From an uncultured Collinsella sp. (lineage in GTDB: Bacteria; Actinomycetota; Coriobacteriia; Coriobacteriales; Coriobacteriaceae): a stretch of 7,081 nt of DNA. Below the pieces are notes generated by a model that saw only the letters and a program-made list of their open reading frames with translations, was not told the DNA's origin and did not search any database. Where the stretch lies: the NCBI GenBank assembly GCA_900751665.1, contig CAADSV010000115.1:1-7081 (forward strand). Reading direction: 5' to 3'. Of this stretch, positions 1-5,324 are shown in pieces. A program made the position numbers and the translations under genes. Numbering within the stretch: position 1 is the first letter of the stretch; each line of letters begins with the position of its first letter.

Positions 1-2
1 CG

Positions 3-854
3 AGGAACCTCCGGCGTCTGTCCGCCAGGCGTGCTGGTAACGGCGGCACCACCATCGTATGCATGCGCGGCGGCTTCCACGGCCGTACGCTCGAGACCAT
101 TGCCGCCACCATGCAGGATTGGCTACAGGACAGCTTCCGTCCGCTGCCGGGTGGCTTTGTGGCCTGCACGCCCAACGATGTCGACGAGCTGCGCTCGATC
201 TTTAAGCAGCTGGGAAGCGAGGTCTGCGCCGTCATGCTCGAGCCGATTCAGGGCGAGAGCGGTGTGCACCCCATGACTGAGGAGTTTATGACGGCGGCGC
301 GCGACTTGGCGCACGAGGTGGGCGCCGTTCTTATCGCCGACGAGGTCCAGTGTGGCATCTTCCGCTCCGGCAAGCCGTTTGCATTCCAGACCTATGGCGT
401 GGAGCCCGACATTATGAGCCTTGCCAAGGGCATTGCCGATGGCGTGCCCATGGGTGCCGTAGTGGCAAAGAAGGAGATTGCCGACGTGTTTAAGCCGGGC
501 GACCACGGCTCGACCTTTGGCGGTAGCTGCTTGGCCATCGCGGCATGTGCCGCGACGCTCTCCGCGCTTGTACGTGGCGATTATGCCGAGCATGCTGCCA
601 AGGTGGGCGCCTATATGGAGGCAAAGCTCGCCAAGCTTCCGCACGTGGTTGAGGTTCGTGGCCGCGGCTTAATGCTCGGCTGCGATCTGGATGACGCTGC
701 AGGCGATGCGCATGATATTGTTGCCCGCGCCCTTGCCGCCGGCGCCGTGATTAACGCTACTGGTGTCCACACGCTGCGTTTCCTGCCGCCGCTTGTCTGC
801 GAAGAAGCCGACGTGGACAGCCTGATCGAGATTTTGTCGGACGTCTTGGCCTAA
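3..854 (+). CDS. argD: Acetylornithine aminotransferase (ArgD family), 5' end cut by window
   Basis: PLP-dependent class-III aminotransferase that converts N-acetylglutamate semialdehyde to N-acetylornithine, using glutamate as amino donor, in cytoplasmic arginine synthesis. The open frame enters at the window edge; about 284 codons are visible and roughly the first 110-120 residues of a ~400-residue family member are missing. Visible marks are FHGRT (from 75), the EPIQGESG segment (from 240), the ADEVQ motif with the pyridine-nitrogen Asp at 339-341, LAKGIADGVPMGA with the Schiff-base Lys at 426-428, and DHGSTFGG (about 501-524). The C terminus LRFLPPL ... LIEILSDVLA is normal and ends in TAA. 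The family also contains ornithine and 4-aminobutyrate aminotransferases; the HGSTFGG and FLPPL signatures favour ArgD. No other arg gene is visible to confirm it. The first dozen codons (RNLRRLSARRAGN) resemble the family poorly, perhaps edge divergence or sequence error. Confidence 0.88.
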   Translation, partial: RNLRRLSARRAGNGGTTIVCMRGGFHGRTLETIAATMQDWLQDSFRPLPGGFVACTPNDVDELRSIFKQLGSEVCAVMLEPIQGESGVHPMTEEFMTAARDLAHEVGAVLIADEVQCGIFRSGKPFAFQTYGVEPDIMSLAKGIADGVPMGAVVAKKEIADVFKPGDHGSTFGGSCLAIAACAATLSALVRGDYAEHAAKVGAYMEAKLAKLPHVVEVRGRGLMLGCDLDDAAGDAHDIVARALAAGAVINATGVHTLRFLPPLVCEEADVDSLIEILSDVLA

Positions 855-880
855 CACAGCGCAATAACTCAATTTGGACC

Positions 881-942
881 GGGTTCCGGACTGCGGACGT
901 GCCATATGCGGCACGATTCAGCGGTCTGGAGCCCGTTTTGTT
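881..942 (+). terminator. Large stem-loop terminator downstream of argD
   Basis: A 14-bp stem, 881-894 against 921-934, pairs throughout if three G-U pairs are allowed. It encloses a second perfect 6-bp hairpin (CGTGCC 898-903 with GGCACG 910-915). GTTTTGTT follows directly at 935-942. Position 27 nt after the argD stop and the T-rich tail fit a Rho-independent terminator. The stem is longer and more branched than usual, so another RNA role is possible. Confidence 0.6.
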
Positions 943-970
943 GCCGATTTGCGATGGGCAAAAGTCCCTC

Positions 971-1188
971 TGGTCAAAAAATGCCAAATATGAGTACTGT
1001 CACCAGTTGAATCTCATATCAAACCGACTTTCCAGGATTAGTTAGACCACATATGTTCAGTTTTGTTGTCAGAAAACATGCTCATCCGGACCATTAGCCG
1101 TTGCTTTGATGTCAGATTTGCCCTTTGGGACCTTGAAAATGCTGTTACAAAAAAGGTGGCAGTACTCATATTTGGCATTTTTTGACCA
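971..1188. mobile_element. 218-bp MITE-like element with 34-bp terminal inverted repeats
   Basis: Positions 971-1004 and 1155-1188 are reverse complements with 33 of 34 bases matching; the single difference is T at 1000 where the other arm predicts C. The ends read TGGTCAAAAAATGCC inward. The ~150-bp interior is AT-richer than the surroundings and holds no credible gene. No perfect target-site duplication is visible: left flank ends CCTC, right flank starts CTGC. Size, long terminal repeats and lack of coding capacity fit a non-autonomous miniature transposable element or a large dispersed palindrome. I have an unverified impression of having seen this repeat between genes of Collinsella genomes. 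Transposase family is unknown. Confidence 0.6.
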
Positions 1189-1213
1189 CTGCCCTTGAAA
1201 CGAGCGAGCCGTA

Positions 1214-1299
1214 GGGTTCGAATCCCTCTGCGATGGGCCCAAACAAAAACGGTCCCCTTTCGAGGACCGTTTCCAATTCAATGGTGGGCGATGAGGGAT
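1214..1299. repeat. Direct repeat copy A: T-arm-like sequence, hairpin, tRNA-Val 3' fragment
   Basis: This 86-bp unit matches 1400-1485 without length change. The first 18 bases (GGGTTCGAATCCCTCTGC) are identical and the last 26 (1274-1299) differ at one position. The left end looks like the T-arm of a plus-strand tRNA, with no tRNA body upstream. The right end is the minus-strand 3' end of tRNA-Val including CCA (1282-1284), acceptor strand and T-stem, breaking off at the T-loop (1299). The middle carries a different hairpin from copy B. It is therefore a tRNA-derived relic, not a working gene. Confidence 0.6.
1247..1272 (-). terminator. Terminator hairpin in repeat copy A
   Basis: A perfect 9-bp stem (1247-1255 with 1264-1272) has an 8-nt loop. 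Read on the minus strand it is followed by a T-rich tract (TTTGTTT, 1247-1241 including the stem's last T), as in a Rho-independent terminator. It lies just downstream of the tRNA-Val 3' fragment, in the same position that hairpin 1436-1457 has for the intact tRNA. TTT also follows on the plus side, so it may act both ways. It has no obvious gene to terminate now. Confidence 0.5.
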
Positions 1300-1399
1300 G
1301 TCGCGTGCGGCTGGCGCCGCCCGCTTTCGCTTCGGGCCTGCGGCCCTCGCGTGCTGCGCCGGAAAACGCTTGCGCGTTTCCTCAGCTCCGCACCCTTGC
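1300..1399. repeat. GC-rich hairpin block between the two direct repeats
   Basis: This 100-bp stretch holds three consecutive compact hairpins: GCGGC/GCCGC (1307-1311 with 1316-1320), GGGCC/GGCCC (1334-1338 with 1342-1346), and GGAAA-A-CGC/GCGTTTCC (1361-1369 with 1374-1381, one bulged A). It interrupts the tRNA-Val 3' fragment exactly at the T-loop. No gene is visible. It looks like a REP-type palindromic cluster or the remnant of an insertion; a short frame crossing it has no protein character. Confidence 0.45.
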
Positions 1400-1485
1400 G
1401 GGTTCGAATCCCTCTGCACTGGGCACAAAAACGAAAGGCCCCCATTTCTGGGAGCCTATCAATTCAGTGGTGGGCGATGAGGGAT
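1400..1485. repeat. Direct repeat copy B, running into the intact tRNA-Val
   Basis: Second copy of the 86-bp unit at 1214-1299, offset by 186 bp. It starts with the same T-arm-like 18-mer and ends inside the working tRNA-Val gene: 1468-1485 is CCA, discriminator, acceptor and T-stem of that tRNA on the minus strand. Upstream of the T-arm-like start there is again no tRNA body. The middle differs in sequence from copy A but also folds into a terminator hairpin, so structure is kept while sequence is not. Confidence 0.6.
1436..1457 (-). terminator. Rho-independent terminator of tRNA-Val
   Basis: Bases 1436-1444 pair with 1449-1457 with one C/A mismatch (1440/1453), giving a GC-rich stem and a 4-nt loop. 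On the minus strand the stem is followed by TTCGTTTTT (1435-1427). It begins 11 nt beyond the encoded CCA of the tRNA, the expected place for its terminator. Confidence 0.65.
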
Positions 1486-1543
1486 TCGAACCCCCAGCCT
1501 TGTGCGTGTAAAGCACCTGCGCTAACCGTTGCGCCAATCGCCC
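1468..1543 (-). tRNA. tRNA-Val (anticodon UAC)
   Basis: The minus strand folds as a complete 76-nt cloverleaf. The 7-bp acceptor stem is GGGCGAT/ATCGCCC (1543-1537 with 1478-1472), discriminator A at 1471, CCA encoded at 1470-1468. The D-stem is GCGC/GCGC with an 8-nt loop AACGGTTA. The anticodon loop TTTACAC places UAC at 1510-1508, which reads GUA and other valine codons. The variable loop is 5 nt, the T-stem is GGGGG/CCCTC with one G-U pair, and the T-loop is TTCGAAT. The top pair of the anticodon stem is a G-A mismatch; the rest is regular. The gene lies 57 nt downstream of asnB in the same direction, with its own promoter and terminator. Confidence 0.95.
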
Positions 1544-1553
1544 GCAGGGATTG

Positions 1554-1580
1554 AGTATAGCGGAAACCCTGGGCTGTTCA
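1554..1580 (-). promoter_or_regulatory. Probable promoter of tRNA-Val
   Basis: On the minus strand TATACT (1559-1554) matches the -10 box at five of six bases and lies 10 nt before the tRNA 5' end. TGAACA (1580-1575) matches the -35 box at four of six with a short 15-nt spacer. The -10 sits between the arms of a 5-bp inverted repeat, CAGGG 1545-1549 and CCCTG 1567-1571. Readthrough from asnB could also supply transcript, since no terminator is visible between them. Confidence 0.5.
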
Positions 1581-1600
1581 CTGCTAATTCATAACGAAAC

Positions 1601-3469
1601 TTACGCGGCGACTTCGGCGCCCTTGTTCTCGTCGATAAAGAAGCGCTTGTACCAGATGAGGAACGTCAGCGTGGTATAGATCTTGCGCTGGTTGAGCGCG
1701 CGACCCTCAAAGTGATCGTCAAGCAGTTTCATGAGCGCATCGGTGTCAAAGAAATCGGCAGCCCACGGTGCGGTGAAGTATTCCTTTACGTAGTCGTAGT
1801 ACTTTTGCTCACGCAGCCAGAACTTGACCGGTACGGGGAAGCCCACCTTCTTGCGCGTTGCCCACTCGTCGGGCAGCGTGCGGTTGGCGGCGTGACGCAG
1901 GACGAGCTTGCAGCCTTCTTCGTTAACACGGTAGTTGGCGGGAATGTGCTCGGCAAACTCCATGACCTTCTTGTCCAGGAACGGTACGCGAAGCTCCAGA
2001 GAATGCGCCATGCACATCTTATCGGCCTTGAGCAGGATGTCGCCCGGCAGCCACATGTTCATATCCAGATACTGTTTCTTGGAAAGCTCGCAGCAGTTGG
2101 GAACTTGCTTGTAGTACTCGGCGCACATCTCCGCGGCGTTCTTGCCAGTGTCATAAGCGGGCTTGAGCACCTCGTCGACCTCGGAGGGGTCGAACACCTT
2201 TGCCTGGCCCACATACCAGCGCTCGGGAACCTCGGCGCATTTCGTCAGGAAGTTGTGGCCCTTAAAGTAGGGGAGATGCTGAACGAGCGAGCCTAGGGCG
2301 CGACGTACGCCGAGCGGCACGCGCTTCTTAAAGGAGCGCATCTCGGGGGTGTCCTCGTACCACTCGTAGCCGGCAAACAGCTCGTCGGCACCCTCGCCCG
2401 AAAGGACGACGGTGACCTCTTCGGAAGCCATCTGCGCCAGATAGTACAGCGGCACGCTGGACAGGTTCGATTGCGGCTCGTCCATGTGATACTGGATATC
2501 GGGCAGTGCATCGAAGAACTCGTCGGCGGTAATCATCTTGCGCACGTTCTTGATGCCCAGCTTGTCGGAAAGCTCGGCAGCGTAGTTGGTCTCGTTGAAG
2601 TTCTTGTAATCAAAGCCGACAGAATACGTGGTGTCGGGCATGAGACAGGCGGCAATGTAGCTGGAGTCTACGCCGCCAGAAAGAAACGAGCCCACCTTAA
2701 CATCGGCGATTCGGTGCGCAGCGACGCTTTCGTGCACGACCTTGTCGCACTCGTCCACGTACTCCTCGAAGGTCTTGGAGTTGTCGTCGGTGAAGTCACA
2801 GCTCCAGTAACGCTTGATGTCCATGGTGTTGGTCGTCAGGTCATACGTAAAGCAATGCGCCGGGGCAAGCTTGAACACGCCCTTAAAGAAGGTCTCCTCC
2901 GTGGCGGGGAATTGCAGCGTCAGGTAGGGGCGCAGCGCGTCGTGGTTGACAGCCTTCTCAAACTTGGGGTGGTCCAGGAAGCTCTTGATCTCGGAGCCAA
3001 ACAGCAGCGAGCCATCGGATGCCTGGTAGTAATAGAACGGCTTGATACCAAAGATGTCGCGAGCGCCAAAGAGTTTGTTCTTGTTCTGATCGTGAATCAC
3101 GAACGCGTACATGCCGCGCAGGCGGTTGACCAGGTCCTCGCCCCACTCCTCGTAGCCGTGTACCAGGACCTCGGTATCGGCGTTGCAGTGGAAGGCGTAG
3201 CCGGCTGCCTCCAGCTCGGCGCGAAGCTCCTGGAAGTTGTAGATCTCTCCGTTGAAGACAATCGTGACCTTGCCGTCGTCGCTCGACATGGGCTGAGCTC
3301 CAGCTTCGGAAAGATCAAGAATCGAAAGACGACGGAAGCCAAGGGCAACGTTGTCGACGATATGCTGGCCGCCCATATCGGGACCACGGTGGATGATGCG
3401 ATTCATCATGGCCGTGAGAACCAGCTCACTTTGTTCATCTGTACCGGTAAAACCGACAAAACCGCACAT
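1601..3469 (-). CDS. asnB: Glutamine-dependent asparagine synthetase family protein (AsnB type)
   Basis: Cytoplasmic amidotransferase: glutamine is hydrolysed in the N-terminal domain and ammonia passes to an adenylated carboxylate, classically aspartate. The start is set at 3469 because class-II amidotransferases need Cys at position 2 after Met removal: the protein opens MCGFVGFTG, with AAAGG (3481-3477) 7 nt upstream. The frame stays open upstream to 3640, but that part lacks family character. At 622 residues it matches Bacillus AsnB/AsnO-type enzymes. Visible are RRLSILD, NGEIYN and ADTEVLVHGY of the glutaminase domain (about 1-210), the ATP pyrophosphatase loop SGGVDSS (264-270), LSGEGADELFAGY, and DKMCMAHSLELRVPFLD. 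It is divergent from a MurE-MurI gene run. Relatives such as B. subtilis AsnB, Corynebacterium LtsA and Lactococcus AsnH amidate peptidoglycan, so the acceptor may be a wall precursor rather than free aspartate; sequence alone does not decide. Confidence 0.93.
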   Translation of the reverse strand: MCGFVGFTGTDEQSELVLTAMMNRIIHRGPDMGGQHIVDNVALGFRRLSILDLSEAGAQPMSSDDGKVTIVFNGEIYNFQELRAELEAAGYAFHCNADTEVLVHGYEEWGEDLVNRLRGMYAFVIHDQNKNKLFGARDIFGIKPFYYYQASDGSLLFGSEIKSFLDHPKFEKAVNHDALRPYLTLQFPATEETFFKGVFKLAPAHCFTYDLTTNTMDIKRYWSCDFTDDNSKTFEEYVDECDKVVHESVAAHRIADVKVGSFLSGGVDSSYIAACLMPDTTYSVGFDYKNFNETNYAAELSDKLGIKNVRKMITADEFFDALPDIQYHMDEPQSNLSSVPLYYLAQMASEEVTVVLSGEGADELFAGYEWYEDTPEMRSFKKRVPLGVRRALGSLVQHLPYFKGHNFLTKCAEVPERWYVGQAKVFDPSEVDEVLKPAYDTGKNAAEMCAEYYKQVPNCCELSKKQYLDMNMWLPGDILLKADKMCMAHSLELRVPFLDKKVMEFAEHIPANYRVNEEGCKLVLRHAANRTLPDEWATRKKVGFPVPVKFWLREQKYYDYVKEYFTAPWAADFFDTDALMKLLDDHFEGRALNQRKIYTTLTFLIWYKRFFIDENKGAEVAA

Positions 3470-3473
3470 GCAA

Positions 3474-3522
3474 GATCCTTTCTGCTGACGGCTCAGGTGT
3501 ACTGCCGCAAGGATCGCGGCAG
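3474..3522 (-). promoter_or_regulatory. asnB leader hairpin with loop complementary to the Shine-Dalgarno
   Basis: On the asnB strand, CTGCCGC (3522-3516) and GCGGCAG (3508-3502) form a perfect 7-bp stem. Its 7-nt loop GATCCTT (3515-3509) is the exact reverse complement of AAGGATC (3480-3474), which contains the asnB ribosome binding site. The match covers the whole loop and stops at both stem edges. Twenty-one nt separate the structures, including a small CTGA/TCAG hairpin. The arrangement suggests a loop-SD interaction that hides the binding site. Ligand, temperature or trans-factor control cannot be told from sequence. Confidence 0.45.
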
Positions 3523-3588
3523 CTGATGTCAAATAATCTTTACTATCATGCCAATCTTTTGTTTCGTGATAAGGCATAAGCGCCGAGC

Positions 3589-3637
3589 GAACCGAAAAAA
3601 CCACGGCGTGGCTCGTCCGGGCTTCCGGTAGCGGTTC
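3589..3637. promoter_or_regulatory. Nested inverted repeats in the asnB/murE divergent spacer
   Basis: An outer 6-bp pair GAACCG (3589-3594)/CGGTTC (3632-3637) encloses two hairpins, CCAC-GGC-GTGG (3601-3611) and CCGG-GCTT-CCGG (3617-3628). As RNA this could fold into a three-way junction. On the minus strand the first hairpin is followed by six T (3600-3595), so it could also be a weak terminator or attenuator ahead of asnB. Whether it is transcribed depends on unmapped start sites. The rest of the 3470-3769 spacer has an AT-rich stretch at about 3530-3575 with no promoter I can place confidently. Confidence 0.3.
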
Positions 3638-3668
3638 CAAGATTTAGCAATCTGTGCCCGATACAAGA

Positions 3669-3699
3669 TTGGGCGGCATATTACGATGGCTGCTAGTAT
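3669..3699 (+). promoter_or_regulatory. Possible promoter of the murE-HAD-murI run
   Basis: TTGGGC (3669-3674) and TAGTAT (3694-3699) resemble -35 and -10 boxes, with a long 19-nt spacer. A start near 3706 would exclude the in-frame ATG at 3686 and leave a leader of about 65 nt before the ATG at 3770. Evidence is only consensus similarity. Confidence 0.25.
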
Positions 3700-3769
3700 T
3701 GAAAGGGTTTTGTTGAATCGGTTTGGTCTCGAGGCAATTGAGGCTGGGCTTAGCGAGAGGGGTCGTTGT

Positions 3770-5290
3770 ATGTCGGATAGCACGCCGCGAGAAAAACTGA
3801 CACTTAAGCGCTATATAGAATTGCTCGAGGCGGAAGGCGTGGTCGTCTCCAAACCGGCAGTGCCATGCGATTGGCCTATTGAATTTGCGACTGACGATTC
3901 GCGCCAAGTGCGTCCGGGCACGCTGTTTGTCTGTAAGGGGCGTGCATTTAAGCGCGAGTACCTGCTTTCGGCAATCTCCGATGGCGCCGTGGCCTACGTT
4001 TCCGAGGTCGATTACGATGTTGATCTTCCCGCGGTGATTGTGAGCGATATTCGTCGCACGCTCGCCGTGGTGGCAGATGCCTTTTATGGGCACCCGTCGG
4101 GTAAGGTGAAGGTCTGCGCCTTTACAGGCACCAAGGGCAAGTCGACCTGCAGCTTTTATCTGCGTGGCATTCTTGCCAACGAGGCCAAGCTTACGGGCTG
4201 TCATCGACCCGCTCTTAATACGGGCATTGAGTTCGACGACGGCATCGAGACGGGCCCTTCCAAGCTGACGACCCCCGAATCCTTTCTGCTGCAGTCTCGC
4301 ATCGCGCACGCTGCGGAGGCGGGTGCCCCGTGGCTGGTTATGGAGGCATCGAGCCAGGGCCTCAAATACGAGCGCACGGGCAAGATCGCCTTTGAAGTCG
4401 GCGCCTTTACCAATATCGGCGAGGATCACATTTCGCCGATTGAGCATCCCACGCTTGAGGATTACTTTGCCAGCAAGCTCAAGATTTTTTCGCAGAGCCG
4501 CTTTGCTGTGGTCAACCTCGATATGGACCACGTCGACCGCGTGCTCGAGGCGGCGTCCCGCTGCGAGCGCACGGTGACGTTCTCCCTGACCGACGAGCGT
4601 GCCGACGTGCTTGCGCTGGCGATTCGTAATGGTGACTGCGGCGTGGTGGCAACGGTGCGCACGCCCCGCTTTACGCGCGACATGGTGATTCCCACGCCGG
4701 TTAAATTCAATGTGTCCAACGCGCTTGCCGCTATTGCCTGCGCCGAGGCCCTGGACATTTCCGAAGAGGGTATCGTCCACGGCTTTGAGGGCGTCTTCGT
4801 TCCTGGCCGTATGGAGCTCTATCCGTCCGTATCGGGCAAAATCCTGGGTATCGTCGATTTTGCACATAACGGTATGAGCCTCGAGACACTCCTGCGCGAC
4901 TTGCGCGAGAATTATCCCGAGCGCGAGTTGGCGGTTGTATTTGGCGCTACGGGCGGTAAGGGTGTCGATCGACGCACCACGATGGGCATCGCCGCTGGCA
5001 AGTATGCCGACCGAATCGTGATTACCGAGGACGACCCCGGCCCCGAGGATGTCGAAGATATTTGCGCCGAGATCGCGCGCAACGTTCAAGCGCAGGGAAA
5101 TGATAACTGGCAAATCGTGACTGATCGCGTTGCCGCTATCGAGACCGCCGTGCGCGAAACCGCCCGTCCTGCCGTGGTCATCGTGACCGGTAAGGGCGAG
5201 GAAGAGTGTATGCTGCGCAAGAACGGACCCGAGCCTTGCGAGCGCGACGGTTCGATTCTCAAGCGCACCCTTGCGGCGTACGATGCCTAA
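3770..5290 (+). CDS. murE: MurE-family UDP-MurNAc-tripeptide synthetase, non-DAP type motif
   Basis: ATP-dependent Mur ligase, expected to add the third stem-peptide amino acid to UDP-MurNAc-L-Ala-D-Glu in the cytoplasm. The start is placed at 3770 (506 residues, normal length) because GAGAGGGG (3755-3762) lies 7 nt upstream and family similarity starts soon after; the in-frame ATG at 3686 would add 28 atypical residues. Order seen: N-terminal uridine-binding domain with TDDSRQVRPGTLFVCKG; ATP loop GTKGKS (120-125); MEASSQ (191-196); NIGEDH (215-220); the likely carbamylated Lys in YFASK (K236); NVSNALAA; VPGRME; VDFAHNGMSL; GATGGKG; and DDPG (421-424) where DAP-adding enzymes have DNPR. GKGEEE follows near the C terminus. 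Loss of that Arg and the AHN variant fit a Lys- or Orn-type enzyme. HAD gene starts 34 nt later, murI follows: a probable operon. Confidence 0.88.
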   Translation: MSDSTPREKLTLKRYIELLEAEGVVVSKPAVPCDWPIEFATDDSRQVRPGTLFVCKGRAFKREYLLSAISDGAVAYVSEVDYDVDLPAVIVSDIRRTLAVVADAFYGHPSGKVKVCAFTGTKGKSTCSFYLRGILANEAKLTGCHRPALNTGIEFDDGIETGPSKLTTPESFLLQSRIAHAAEAGAPWLVMEASSQGLKYERTGKIAFEVGAFTNIGEDHISPIEHPTLEDYFASKLKIFSQSRFAVVNLDMDHVDRVLEAASRCERTVTFSLTDERADVLALAIRNGDCGVVATVRTPRFTRDMVIPTPVKFNVSNALAAIACAEALDISEEGIVHGFEGVFVPGRMELYPSVSGKILGIVDFAHNGMSLETLLRDLRENYPERELAVVFGATGGKGVDRRTTMGIAAGKYADRIVITEDDPGPEDVEDICAEIARNVQAQGNDNWQIVTDRVAAIETAVRETARPAVVIVTGKGEEECMLRKNGPEPCERDGSILKRTLAAYDA

Positions 5291-5324
5291 GACCAGAAGC
5301 CCCTTCTACGTAAATGGAGTGACC

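Noticed and set aside
1..45. Possible frameshift at the start of argD
   Set aside because: The first dozen residues fit the family poorly, but neither alternative frame gives a better match, and the window edge leaves too little sequence to decide.
971..1188. CRISPR array
   Set aside because: Only one pair of inverted repeats and one pair of direct repeats are present; there is no regular repeat-spacer pattern and no cas gene.
1069..1428. Small minus-strand frame of 119 codons
   Set aside because: It crosses the inverted-repeat element and the tRNA relic and has no protein features.
1195..1554. Small plus-strand frame of 119 codons with an internally repeated peptide
   Set aside because: It reads through the direct repeats, the hairpin block and the antisense of tRNA-Val; the repeated peptide simply reflects the DNA repeat.
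2471..3526. Open frame of 351 codons on the plus strand opposite asnB
   Set aside because: It is antisense to a clear AsnB protein, its composition is typical of a shadow frame (rich in Val, Leu, His, Arg), and no domain is visible.
3595..3645. Possible T-box riboswitch before asnB (TGGAACCGC followed by a hairpin and six T, minus strand)
   Set aside because: The core lacks the preceding AGGG and final G. TGGA would pair with a tRNA carrying U73, whereas tRNA-Asn usually has G73. A Stem I would have to extend into the murE start region, and I could not identify one.
3644..5113. Open frame of 489 codons on the minus strand opposite murE
   Set aside because: It mirrors the codon bias of a GC-rich gene; the protein has no recognisable domain, and the plus strand encodes a full set of Mur ligase motifs.
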